From Gottfriedia acidiceleris (GTDB lineage Bacteria; Bacillota; Bacilli; Bacillales; Bacillaceae_G), in assembly GCF_004138285.1 (NCBI RefSeq), contig NZ_SCFN01000005.1, positions 434,001 through 498,000 on the forward strand: a DNA stretch of 64,000 bases, read 5' to 3'. A model generated the notes under the pieces. That model saw only the letters and a list, made by a program, of their open reading frames with translations. It was not told the origin of the DNA and ran no database searches. Every line of letters begins with the position of its first letter. Within the stretch, counting starts at the first letter, position 1. Positions 1-7,817 of this stretch are shown here, piece after piece. The position numbers and the translations under genes are program-made.

Positions 1-317
1 TCGCAATTGGTTATTCAAACGGTGCTAACATTGCAGGAAGCCTACTGTTTCATTATGAAAATGTATTTAAAGGCGCAATGCTATTGCATCCAATGGTACC
101 GATTCGTGATTTAGAATTGCCAAATATGAAAGATGTGTCTGTCTTCATTGGTGCAGGCAAAAATGACCCAATCTGTTTACCACAAGAAACAGAAGAATTA
201 GCATCATTGTTAGACGGTGCTGGTGCAAAAGTCGTTACTCATTGGGAAAACATGGGGCATAGCTTAACTAGATCGGAAATTGAAGCAGCAACTGATTGGT
301 ACGAAAATAACTTTTAA
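1..317 (+). CDS. Alpha/beta hydrolase (carboxylesterase/phospholipase type), 5' truncated by the window
   Basis: The reading frame is already open at base 3, so the true start lies upstream of the window. The first residues visible (AIGYSNGAN) contain the G-x-S-x-G nucleophile elbow of alpha/beta hydrolases. Further on come an aspartate in an ICLPQETEEL context and a C-terminal histidine in NMGHSL, completing a plausible Ser-Asp-His triad. About 104 residues are present. The length and motifs resemble the MhqD/carboxylesterase family of small cytoplasmic hydrolases. The flavin reductase-like gene starts 13 bp downstream, so the two are probably cotranscribed. The substrate is not evident. Confidence 0.85.
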   Translation, partial: AIGYSNGANIAGSLLFHYENVFKGAMLLHPMVPIRDLELPNMKDVSVFIGAGKNDPICLPQETEELASLLDGAGAKVVTHWENMGHSLTRSEIEAATDWYENNF

Positions 318-330
318 GGAGCATGCAATA

Positions 331-936
331 ATGATGAAATCTTTTTCTCCAGCGGATTTAAGTGAGCGTGATAATTATAAGTTCTTAATTGGTGGGATTA
401 TTCCAAGACCAATTGCTTTTGTTACAACTGAATCAAATGAGAATGTATTAAATGGGGCACCATTTAGCTATTTCAACATCGTAACAGCTAATCCACCTAT
501 GATATCTGTATCTGTTCAGCGACAAAATGGTAAACAAAAAGATACAGCTAGAAATGCGATTGAGAAAAAAGAGTTCGTTGTCCATATTGTTGATGAATCA
601 AATGTTGAAGCGATTAATAAAACAGCAGCTGCATTGCCACCTACTGAGAGCGAAGTTGAAGTAGCAGGATTAACACCAGTGGAAAGTGTAATGGTTTCAG
701 TTCCAGGAGTAAAGGAGTCAAAAATTCGAATGGAATGTATTTTAGAACAGGCAATTCCATTAGGAAAAGATAGTGAGGCTTGCGACTTATTAATAGGCAA
801 GGTTGTTTATTTTCATATAGAAGATGAAATTTATGAAAATGGACGTATAGATGCTAATGGCTTAAAAGCAGTCAGTCGTTTAGCAGGAAATGACTATGCT
901 AAAGTTGGGGAAATGTTTACGATTGATCGTCCTTAA
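331..936 (+). CDS. Flavin reductase family protein (FMN-binding split barrel)
   Basis: A protein of 201 residues. IGGIIPRPIAFVTT near the N terminus, followed by NGAPFSYFNIVTANPPMISVSV, is the FMN-binding split-barrel signature of the DIM6/NTAB-like flavin reductase family. The ATG at 331 follows AAGGA by 11 bases; an in-frame ATG at 334 is an alternative. An upstream in-frame start inside the previous gene lacks a ribosome binding site and was not used. It probably forms a two-gene unit with the preceding hydrolase; such pairs occur in quinone- or aromatic-responsive loci, but nothing here proves that role. Confidence 0.85.
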   Translation: MMKSFSPADLSERDNYKFLIGGIIPRPIAFVTTESNENVLNGAPFSYFNIVTANPPMISVSVQRQNGKQKDTARNAIEKKEFVVHIVDESNVEAINKTAAALPPTESEVEVAGLTPVESVMVSVPGVKESKIRMECILEQAIPLGKDSEACDLLIGKVVYFHIEDEIYENGRIDANGLKAVSRLAGNDYAKVGEMFTIDRP

Positions 937-952
937 TAAGTATAATAAGAGT

Positions 953-988
953 GAAGGGTAAAGTAGAATTTACCCTTCATTTTTTTTT
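953..988 (+). terminator. Intrinsic terminator after the flavin reductase gene
   Basis: A perfect 10-bp stem (GAAGGGTAAA with TTTACCCTTC) around a 6-base loop is followed by about nine T residues. Confidence 0.9.
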
Positions 989-1008
989 GAAAAAAATTAA
1001 AAGAATAA

Positions 1009-1036
1009 TGAACGATTTGAAGAACCTATTCGTATA
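1009..1036 (+). promoter_or_regulatory. Probable ECF-type (SigY autoregulatory) promoter
   Basis: TGAACG at 1009-1014 and CGTATA at 1031-1036 are separated by 16 bp. This is the AAC...CGT architecture of ECF sigma factor promoters and lies about 50 bp before the sigY-like start. Known family behaviour: B. subtilis SigY drives its own operon from a TGAAC/CGT promoter. The match is by eye only. Confidence 0.6.
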
Positions 1037-1086
1037 ACAAAAGAAAACTAATAATATTGAATAAGTTAGCTAGGAAGGAGGAAGAA

Positions 1087-1626
1087 ATGGCTGATTTAGA
1101 CGAACTAGAAATTATAAAACATGCCCAACAAGGCGACCAAGATGCATTTGCTAAACTCTTTCAAATCCATTATTCCTTTTTATATAAATACGTTTTAAAG
1201 ATGACACTAAATCAACAAACTGCGGAAGATTTAGTGCAGGATACGATGTTGAAAGGTTATGACAATATAAAGAAATACAACGGTCAATCCAAATTTTCAA
1301 CTTGGCTAATTACAATCGCTACTAGACTTTATTTAGATCAACAAAGAAAGAAAAAGCGCGAATGGTTTTGGCAAAAAAATGAATCTGAAAAGTTATCGCG
1401 CTCCTTAAATTGGCAGTTAGCTTATAAAGGTTTTGAGTGGAGTGATATTATGGAGGGCTTTGAAAAGCTTAAATTAGAAGTGCGAGCGGCCATATTATTA
1501 AAGCATTACTATGGCTATACGAACGAAGAAATTGGAAATATGATGGGAATTCGAGAAGGAACGGTTAAATCAAGAATTCATAATGGGATGAAGGAATTGA
1601 GAAAGGAGTTAATGCAAGATGGATAA
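1087..1626 (+). CDS. sigY: ECF-type RNA polymerase sigma factor, SigY-like
   Basis: A 179-residue sigma-70 family protein. Region 2 is represented by DAFAKLFQIHYSFLYKYVLKM and EDLVQDTMLKGYDNI. Region 4 is a C-terminal helix-turn-helix (YTNEEIGNMMGIREGTVKSRIHNG). The ATG at 1087 follows the strong AGGAAGGAGG; an upstream in-frame TTG at 1057 has no comparable site. The stop overlaps the next start by 8 bp. The two following small genes match yxlC and yxlD in size and character, supporting SigY rather than another ECF factor. The yxlE, yxlF and yxlG genes of the B. subtilis operon do not follow. Confidence 0.85.
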   Translation: MADLDELEIIKHAQQGDQDAFAKLFQIHYSFLYKYVLKMTLNQQTAEDLVQDTMLKGYDNIKKYNGQSKFSTWLITIATRLYLDQQRKKKREWFWQKNESEKLSRSLNWQLAYKGFEWSDIMEGFEKLKLEVRAAILLKHYYGYTNEEIGNMMGIREGTVKSRIHNGMKELRKELMQDG

Positions 1627-1915
1627 AGAAGAAATTATTTCAGCATTTAAGCAGTTTGATGATTTAACGAATGTACATGAACCTTCAATTAGTGCGATTA
1701 CAGAAAAACTTAAATGTCATCAGAAAAGAAAGAAAACCATTTTTCTTAAAGAACTAATAGTATTCATCTGTGTAGCATGCAGTTTGTTCATCGGTGCACT
1801 TCTTATGGCTTTAGAGGCACCAGTAAGTATTGTTATTATTCAAGGGTTAGGCTTTATTGCACTACCAATTATTTTTAAACGAGATAAAAAGAAAATTGAA
1901 AGTGAGTTGATGTAA
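1619..1915 (+). CDS. yxlC: YxlC-like small membrane protein, probable SigY anti-sigma component
   Basis: A 98-residue protein. The N-terminal ~40 residues are soluble (EEIISAFKQFDDLTNVHEPSI), followed by two hydrophobic segments near residues 42-65 and 70-86. Translationally coupled to sigY by an 8-bp overlap. In B. subtilis, YxlC and YxlD together restrain SigY; the layout and topology match, so this is the expected membrane-anchored negative regulator. No catalytic motifs are seen. Confidence 0.75.
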   Translation: MDKEEIISAFKQFDDLTNVHEPSISAITEKLKCHQKRKKTIFLKELIVFICVACSLFIGALLMALEAPVSIVIIQGLGFIALPIIFKRDKKKIESELM

Positions 1916-1916
1916 A

Positions 1917-2120
1917 GTGGAATGGACAACAGAAAATATTATCATATTAGTTTTAGTCTTTATAATTTTAATAACTCAAAGTATCACACTTTTTACAAAC
2001 GCTAAAAAGAGAAATCGTTCAGCCTGGTTATGGGGGCTGTTAGGAATGATTCAATTCCCTTGGCCTAGTGTCTTTTTTTACTTTTTAGTTGTTCGAAAAG
2101 ATCGAAAAAAACTAAATTAA
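1917..2120 (+). CDS. yxlD: YxlD-like two-helix membrane protein (PLD nuclease N-terminal-like)
   Basis: A 67-residue protein with two transmembrane helices around residues 7-26 and 37-57. The second carries WLWGLLGMIQFPWPSVFFYFLVVRK, typical of the PLDc_N-like fold of YxlD. It starts with GTG at 1917, one base after the yxlC stop; the ribosome binding site is weak, suggesting translational coupling. It is the expected partner of YxlC in SigY control. The operon ends here at a terminator. Confidence 0.7.
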   Translation: MEWTTENIIILVLVFIILITQSITLFTNAKKRNRSAWLWGLLGMIQFPWPSVFFYFLVVRKDRKKLN

Positions 2121-2131
2121 GGATAGTGTAG

Positions 2132-2176
2132 AAATACTAGACTAATTGGAACGGTTCAATTTTAGTCTAGTATTTT
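2132..2176 (+). terminator. Intrinsic terminator after yxlD
   Basis: A long 14-bp stem (AAATACTAGACTAA with TTAGTCTAGTATTT), with a second smaller palindrome inside the loop, runs into a short T tract. Confidence 0.8.
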
Positions 2177-2187
2177 TAAATTTGTGT

Positions 2188-2217
2188 TTGACAATTTTAG
2201 TGTATTACATGTATAGT
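2188..2217 (+). promoter_or_regulatory. SigA-type promoter of the GntR/ABC operon
   Basis: TTGACA at 2188-2193 and TATAGT at 2212-2217 with an 18-bp spacer. The -10 lies inside the first of three palindromic operator-like repeats, so a repressor bound there would block RNA polymerase. Confidence 0.7.
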
Positions 2218-2287
2218 ACACACATAAGGTGTATTAATTGAGTAATACACATCGTTATGTATAAAGTGTATGAACTAAGTAGTACAC
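2200..2287 (+). promoter_or_regulatory. Three 22-bp palindromic operators for the GntR regulator
   Basis: Three sites share the plan GTGTA-N12-TACAC: 2200-2221, 2229-2250 and 2266-2287. The middle one is perfect (GTGTATTA, 6-base spacer, TAATACAC); the outer two have 7/8 and 6/8 matching arm positions. Start-to-start spacings are 29 and 37 bp. They lie between the -35 and the ribosome binding site of the YtrA-type regulator gene, the position expected for autoregulation. Confidence 0.75.
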
Positions 2288-2331
2288 ACACACATGCTAC
2301 GAAGAGAGTATAAGAACGAGGAGGTGGATTG

Positions 2332-2721
2332 ATGGAATTTATAGTGAATAACCGTGAACCGGTTTATCTACAAGTCGTTAGGCATTTTAAACAACAAATT
2401 GCCAAAAGACTATTAGAAGCTGGTCAAGAAATACCATCAAGAAGAGAATTAGCTGTTCAATTTAATATAAATCCAAATACTGTACAAAAAGCATACAAGG
2501 AAATGGAGGAACAAGGGTTGATTACGACTGAACGAAATTTCCCTAGTAAGATTACGACTGACATAAAGGTATTAAATGGTGTACGAAATGAATTGATTAT
2601 GGAAGCTGTAAATGAATTTGTAGATTCAATTAAAGTAATAAATGTTCCTGTTGAAGAATTACTTACAATGGTCAAACAAAACTATGAACAAAAGATAAAA
2701 GAAGAGAAAGGGGAGGCTTAA
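2332..2721 (+). CDS. GntR family transcriptional regulator, YtrA subfamily
   Basis: A 129-residue protein with an N-terminal winged helix (residues about 8-75: EPVYLQVVRHFKQQI, EIPSRRELAVQFNINPNTVQKAYKEMEEQGLI) and a short C-terminal dimerisation tail. This short form is typical of the YtrA subfamily, whose members control adjacent ABC transporters and bind widely spaced inverted repeats. The ATG at 2332 follows GAGGAGGTGG; a TTG three bases earlier is less likely. The ABC ATPase starts immediately after its stop. Three palindromes upstream make autorepression very likely. Confidence 0.9.
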   Translation: MEFIVNNREPVYLQVVRHFKQQIAKRLLEAGQEIPSRRELAVQFNINPNTVQKAYKEMEEQGLITTERNFPSKITTDIKVLNGVRNELIMEAVNEFVDSIKVINVPVEELLTMVKQNYEQKIKEEKGEA

Positions 2722-3411
2722 ATGATTCAAGTAAAGAATGTTTCAAAAAAATATGGTCGGAAAAATGTTTTACGTGACATTTCTTTCACTGCAAATAAAG
2801 GAGAAATCACTTGTTTAATTGGTATTAACGGTGTTGGTAAGTCTACAACGATGAAAGCAATTATGGGGATTACGCCAATCGATTGCGGTGAAATATTAAT
2901 AGATGATAAGAAAATGAATCATACAATGTACGAAAATATCACGTTTATCCCAGATACACTTACAATGCTTCCTAGTTTTACAGTTGGAGAAGCAATGCAG
3001 TTTATGAAGGATTTTTATGTAAATTGGAATCCAGAGCGTGCAAAAGAATTACTTGGATTTTTCCGTTTAAAGGAAGACGAGAAACTAGGTGAGCTTTCAA
3101 AAGGGAATGCCGCAAAAGCCAATTTACTTTTTGGATTAGGACTGGATGTAGATTATGTTCTGATGGATGAACCTTTTTCTGGTATTGATATGTTTAGTCG
3201 AGAGCAAATTGCAAAAGTGTTTACGAGTCACCTAATTGAGGATCGAGGCGTGATTATAACAACTCATGAAATTAGTGATATTGAGCATTTAATTGATAAG
3301 GTCGTTTTATTAGATAACGGCGAAATTCTAAAAGAGTTTTATACAGAAGAGATACGATTAGAAGAAGGTAAATCAGTGATGGACGTAATGAGAGAGGTGT
3401 ATCAAAAATGA
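2722..3411 (+). CDS. ABC transporter ATP-binding protein, YtrB-like
   Basis: A 229-residue nucleotide-binding subunit. Walker A GINGVGKST is at residues 34-42, the signature LSKGN (a departure from LSGGQ) at 125-129, Walker B YVLMDE at 145-150 and the H-loop histidine at 182. The variant signature and short length match ATPases paired with YtrA regulators. The next gene overlaps by 4 bp and encodes the membrane subunit. The direction of transport is not shown, but such systems usually act in export or envelope-stress resistance. Confidence 0.9.
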   Translation: MIQVKNVSKKYGRKNVLRDISFTANKGEITCLIGINGVGKSTTMKAIMGITPIDCGEILIDDKKMNHTMYENITFIPDTLTMLPSFTVGEAMQFMKDFYVNWNPERAKELLGFFRLKEDEKLGELSKGNAAKANLLFGLGLDVDYVLMDEPFSGIDMFSREQIAKVFTSHLIEDRGVIITTHEISDIEHLIDKVVLLDNGEILKEFYTEEIRLEEGKSVMDVMREVYQK

Positions 3412-4250
3412 ATCGATATTTAAAACTAGTTAATTTTGAAGTTAATCGATTTTTTAAATTATATATAGGGTTACTTATTATTGTAGCTATTTCACAGTTT
3501 GTGAGTTTATTTTTAGTAAAGTCCTCTTATATGAACATGGCGAATGACGCAAATTATGCTAGCTCTATGAAAGCAACGAAGGAATTCATTTCCTCAAATG
3601 GATTGCTAAGCTTTAATCATGTTGCTAATCATCCATTATTTATTGGTCCAATTGTCATATGCATAGCTTTAATGATGTTCTATGTTTTTATCATTTGGTA
3701 CAGAGATTACTTCGGAAAAAACACATTTATTTACCGTTTATTTATGCTACCAACTTCAAGAATGACAATTTACTTTGCTAAAGCGACTACGATTTTAATT
3801 ATGGTGTTGAGTTTGCTCGCTTTTCAACTAATACTTTTACCGATTGAAATAAAAGTATTTCAACAAATAGTTCCAAGCGAACTTTTAGGAAAAATGAGTA
3901 CGATTGACCTTTTTATGAGTCCTACTATTTTTACAATGATATTACCAAGTAATTTTATGGATTTCATTTTTAGGTATCTTATTGGAATGGGACTAGTGTT
4001 TACCCTCTTCACATTCATATTATTGGAGCGTAGTTATCGTTGGAAAGGTATAGTTTTTGGGATTTTATACGTGATTGCAATAGCAGGTTTACTTCTTATA
4101 CCAGCTTTTATTGAATCCTATTTGTTTGGAGATGATTTTTCATTTTATCCTAGTGAAGTGTTCTATATGGAATTAGGCCTTTTTACAATCATCATTACAG
4201 GTTCAATCTTATTTAGTAAATATTTATTAAAAAACAAAGTGTCGGTGTAA
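3408..4250 (+). CDS. ABC transporter permease subunit
   Basis: A 280-residue, very hydrophobic protein with about six transmembrane segments (first at residues 17-35, last at 255-272) and a soluble loop near residues 40-65. YRLFMLPTSRMTIYFAKATT in the middle is typical of ABC-2 type permeases in GntR-linked operons. It overlaps the ATPase gene by 4 bp (ATGA), so the subunits are translationally coupled. The next gene begins 12 bp later. Confidence 0.8.
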   Translation: MNRYLKLVNFEVNRFFKLYIGLLIIVAISQFVSLFLVKSSYMNMANDANYASSMKATKEFISSNGLLSFNHVANHPLFIGPIVICIALMMFYVFIIWYRDYFGKNTFIYRLFMLPTSRMTIYFAKATTILIMVLSLLAFQLILLPIEIKVFQQIVPSELLGKMSTIDLFMSPTIFTMILPSNFMDFIFRYLIGMGLVFTLFTFILLERSYRWKGIVFGILYVIAIAGLLLIPAFIESYLFGDDFSFYPSEVFYMELGLFTIIITGSILFSKYLLKNKVSV

Positions 4251-4262
4251 GGAGGAGTTAGA

Positions 4263-5540
4263 ATGAAGCGATATCGTAATTTGGCAGTAATAGCAGTTGT
4301 CACGACAATTAGTTTAGGTACGTTTTTTACAAAAGTAGCTATGTCAGAAAGCAAGTTGCCTAAATTTTACTTAAAGACAGAAAATGGAGATAAAAAATAC
4401 GTTAAAGATTTAACTATTAGCGCTGGATATGGACAAGTAGACGCTAGAAGTTTAAGTATTACTACTGATGGAAGCGAATATAAAGACAGTAATTCAATTC
4501 TTAGTGAGCTTGATAGTGACTACTATGATTTAAAGAAATTAGATGATTTAAAAAAGAATGAAAGAAACTTTATGCGCGGAAAAATTTCTTCTTCTGAATT
4601 TTATATCGATAATGATTATGCATGGTTCGCTGATGTAAAAGGTGGAAAACTTGGTGGTACGTATGAGCATAAAAATAATCATTTTAAAATGTATATAGAT
4701 GGTCTTGATCTTCAAAATAAAGACCGTTTTAAATTTAAACTTGATATTCCAGAGGAAGAAAACTACTCATATATTTATGTAGAGGATGTACAATTAATCG
4801 GTAAAGATCTAGTTGTTACTACTTCTCAAAATAAAACTAATGTAGTGAAGGATAAAACTACAAATTCAAATATAAATGTCGATCAAAATGAACTAGTCAT
4901 GTATCGAATTAATGTAAACCAAAAGAAAATTGTTGATCGTACAGTAATTAATAAATCATCCAATGATCAAAATACTCATACACATACTGACATACAAAAT
5001 CTGATACAAGAATCAGATGAAACTATTCCTTCTAAATACAATGTATACAAAAAAGTAAAACTAAAGGATACAGTTCAAGCAAATGGAGAAACGGAAACTG
5101 AAGAAGTTAGTAATGAAGTAGTCGTATTTAATTTAGAAACTGATAAAGATGAAACATTAAATTTATCGAATGAACAAAAAGAACAAGTGATGCAGAGTAA
5201 TGTAATACTTGATAAAGAGAACTTGTATTTTATAACGCACGGTGATAAAGGTATTTCAGTTTTAAAGTATAATCTTAATAATAAAAAAGTCGAAGGTGCA
5301 CCGGTACTTATTACTAAAGTAAATGGTAATAATCTTTCAAATTATAAAGTCATCGACGGAAAACTATATGCAATTACGAATAGTACTGAAAATCCTGGGA
5401 AGTTCAGTAAAGATTTCATTATTGCTGACTTAGCAAATGGACAAAGTGTTTTCGAAGGTAAGATAGAAGTAAAGAATGTTAAGGGAAAATCTAATAAAGC
5501 ATTAAAAAAATTACAAGTATATGATTTTCAGGTTGAATAA
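4263..5540 (+). CDS. Exported protein of unknown function encoded in the GntR/ABC operon
   Basis: A 425-residue protein that I do not recognise. Residues 1-28 (MKRYRNLAVIAVVTTISLGTFF...) form a signal peptide or N-terminal anchor without a lipobox cysteine. The rest is hydrophilic and rich in Asn, Lys and Asp, with repeated beta-strand blocks such as DVQLIGKDLVVTT, ELVMYRINVNQKKI, EVVVFNLET, NLYFITHGDKGISVLKYN and DFIIADLANGQSVFEGKI. That alternation suggests a beta-propeller-like extracytoplasmic domain. A histidine/threonine stretch (NTHTHTD) lies near residue 240. It starts 12 bp after the permease with GGAGG, so it is probably an extracytoplasmic partner or sensor of the transporter. Confidence 0.75.
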   Translation: MKRYRNLAVIAVVTTISLGTFFTKVAMSESKLPKFYLKTENGDKKYVKDLTISAGYGQVDARSLSITTDGSEYKDSNSILSELDSDYYDLKKLDDLKKNERNFMRGKISSSEFYIDNDYAWFADVKGGKLGGTYEHKNNHFKMYIDGLDLQNKDRFKFKLDIPEEENYSYIYVEDVQLIGKDLVVTTSQNKTNVVKDKTTNSNINVDQNELVMYRINVNQKKIVDRTVINKSSNDQNTHTHTDIQNLIQESDETIPSKYNVYKKVKLKDTVQANGETETEEVSNEVVVFNLETDKDETLNLSNEQKEQVMQSNVILDKENLYFITHGDKGISVLKYNLNNKKVEGAPVLITKVNGNNLSNYKVIDGKLYAITNSTENPGKFSKDFIIADLANGQSVFEGKIEVKNVKGKSNKALKKLQVYDFQVE

Positions 5541-5571
5541 GTAGGGCAGGAAAAAGATAAGAGATTGGTTA

Positions 5572-5615
5572 TAGGAAAGGATTTTATAAAACTTATAAAA
5601 TCTTTTCCTACTCCT
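5572..5615 (+). terminator. Hairpin with pyrimidine-rich tail after the ABC operon
   Basis: TAGGAAAGGATTTTATA pairs, with one bulge, with TATAAAATCTTTTCCTA. A CT-rich tract rather than a clean T run follows, so termination is likely but not certain. Confidence 0.6.
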
Positions 5616-5664
5616 TCTTCTTTCTTATTCCTGTTCTTTTTTCTTTACTTCATCCTAGACTTAA

Positions 5665-5753
5665 AGAATGTACGTTCTAGTTTGATTACTTGATTTTGTA
5701 CTTGAACATCGATAATATGTAAAGATGTTTAAATTTTAAAGTACGTTTGTTCT
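5665..5753 (+). promoter_or_regulatory. Two LexA (SOS) box-like palindromes upstream of uvrB
   Basis: AGAATGTACGTTCT at 5665-5678 and AGTACGTTTGTTCT at 5740-5753 approximate the Bacillus LexA consensus CGAAC-N4-GTTCG. The second lies just upstream of a likely -10 (TAAAAT, 5783-5788). uvrB-uvrA is a classical SOS operon, so LexA control is expected. Confidence 0.6.
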
Positions 5754-5826
5754 GTTTTTGATTGATTTTTGAAATTTTGTGGTAAAATAGAAGGATAGGT
5801 ATGTTTTGGAAATGGAGGCGGGGAAG

Positions 5827-7812
5827 ATGGAGCAGGAATTCGAGGTAGTTTCTAATTATTCACCTCAAGGCGACCAGCCAAATGCGATTAAGCAGTTAGT
5901 TGATGGGGTTAGAAATGGTAAAGAGCATCAAGTTTTATTAGGTGCAACAGGTACGGGAAAAACGTTTACCATTTCTAATGTAATTAAAGAAATAGGAAAA
6001 CCAACATTAGTATTTGCTCACAATAAAACATTAGCAGGGCAATTATATAGTGAATTAAAAGAGTTCTTTCCTAATAACGCAGTTGAGTATTTCGTAAGTT
6101 ACTATGATTATTTTCAGCCAGAAGCTTATGTACCTCAAACGGATACTTATATTGAAAAAGATTCAAGTATTAATGATGAAATTGATAAATTACGTCACTC
6201 TGCGACTTCCTCCCTTTTTGAACGTAAGGATGTCATTATTGTAGCGAGTGTTTCTTGTATTTATGGTTTAGGTTCTCCTGAAGAATATCGAGAATTAGTT
6301 TGTTCTCTTCGTATTGGAATGGAAATTAGTAGAGACGATCTATTACATAAACTAGTAGATATTCAGTATGCGCGTAATGATATTGACTTCTCACGTGGTA
6401 CATTCCGAGTTCGTGGAGATGTTGTTGAAATATTCCCGGCATCACGTGACGAGCACTGTATTCGTGTGGAATTTTTTGGTGATGAAATTGAGAGAATTAG
6501 AGAAGTTGATGCATTAACAGGTGAAATTTTAGGTGACCGTGAACACGTTGCAATTTTCCCGGCTTCCCACTTCGTTACACGTGAAGAAAAAATGAAAATT
6601 GCCATTAAAAATATTGAAGTTGAGTTAGAAGAACGATTAAAGGAAATGAGAGATAACGGTAAGTTACTAGAAGCTCAAAGGCTTGAGCAGCGAACTAGAT
6701 ATGATTTAGAAATGATGAACGAGATGGGATTTTGTTCAGGAATTGAAAACTATTCCCGTCATCTGACGCTGAGACCACCAGGTTCTACTCCTTATACATT
6801 ATTAGATTATTTTCCAGAAGATTTCTTAATGGTGATTGACGAGTCACATGTTACAGTTCCGCAAATTAGGGGAATGTTTAACGGTGACCAAGCTCGAAAG
6901 CAAGTATTAGTAGATCACGGGTTCCGTCTGCCTTCAGCATTGGATAATCGACCTTTAAAGTTTGCAGAGTTTGTGGAAAAAGTTCAACAAACTATTTACG
7001 TAACTGCTACACCTGGACCATATGAGCTAGAACTGTGTCCTGAGAAAGTAGAGCAAATTATTCGTCCAACAGGTCTACTAGATCCGACGATAGATGTTCG
7101 TCCGATTGAAGGTCAAATTGACGATCTTATCGATGAAGTTCGTAATCGCATTGCTAAAAATGAGAGAGTTCTAATTACTACTCTAACGAAGAAAATGTCT
7201 GAAGATTTAACGGATTATTTGAAAGAAATCGGAATTAAGGTTAACTATTTACATTCTGAAATTAAAACGCTTGAACGAATTGAAATTATTCGTGATCTTC
7301 GTTTAGGTAAATATGACGTATTAATTGGTATTAACCTTTTACGTGAAGGTATAGATATTCCTGAAGTTTCATTAGTCGTAATTTTAGATGCAGATAAAGA
7401 AGGATTTTTACGATCTGAACGATCATTAATCCAAACAATTGGTCGAGCTGCAAGGAATTCAAATGGTCATGTTATTATGTATGCAGATAAAATGACGAAT
7501 TCGATGGATATTGCTATTAATGAAACAAAACGTCGTCGTGAGATTCAGGAAGAATATAACAAAAAACATGGAATCACTCCTAAAACGATTATTAAACAAG
7601 TACGCGATGTGATTCGAGCTACTTCTGTTGCTGAAGAAGAAGAAGTTTATGAAAACGGCATTAGTGCTAAATATAAGAAAATGAACAAAAAAGAACGTCA
7701 TTTATTTATTCAATCAATTGAAATGGAAATGAAGGACGCAGCGAAGGCGCTTGATTTTGAAAGAGCAACAGAACTTCGTGACTTAATATTAGAATTGAAG
7801 TCTGAGAGGTGA
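5827..7812 (+). CDS. uvrB: Excinuclease ABC subunit B
   Basis: A 661-residue DNA-damage verification helicase of nucleotide excision repair. Walker A GATGTGKT is at residues 39-46, and the damage-probing beta-hairpin region contains [22 protein letters not shown] (DEAD-type motif II) and the C-terminal helicase motifs ([26 protein letters not shown]) follow. The last ~40 residues form a UVR domain that contacts UvrC/UvrA. The ATG at 5827 follows GGAGGCGGGG and gives the usual family length; an upstream TTG at 5806 was rejected. The stop codon lies within the ribosome binding site of uvrA. Confidence 0.97.
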   Translation: MEQEFEVVSNYSPQGDQPNAIKQLVDGVRNGKEHQVLLGATGTGKTFTISNVIKEIGKPTLVFAHNKTLAGQLYSELKEFFPNNAVEYFVSYYDYFQPEAYVPQTDTYIEKDSSINDEIDKLRHSATSSLFERKDVIIVASVSCIYGLGSPEEYRELVCSLRIGMEISRDDLLHKLVDIQYARNDIDFSRGTFRVRGDVVEIFPASRDEHCIRVEFFGDEIERIREVDALTGEILGDREHVAIFPASHFVTREEKMKIAIKNIEVELEERLKEMRDNGKLLEAQRLEQRTRYDLEMMNEMGFCSGIENYSRHLTLRPPGSTPYTLLDYFPEDFLMVIDESHVTVPQIRGMFNGDQARKQVLVDHGFRLPSALDNRPLKFAEFVEKVQQTIYVTATPGPYELELCPEKVEQIIRPTGLLDPTIDVRPIEGQIDDLIDEVRNRIAKNERVLITTLTKKMSEDLTDYLKEIGIKVNYLHSEIKTLERIEIIRDLRLGKYDVLIGINLLREGIDIPEVSLVVILDADKEGFLRSERSLIQTIGRAARNSNGHVIMYADKMTNSMDIAINETKRRREIQEEYNKKHGITPKTIIKQVRDVIRATSVAEEEEVYENGISAKYKKMNKKERHLFIQSIEMEMKDAAKALDFERATELRDLILELKSER

Positions 7813-7817
7813 AGAAC

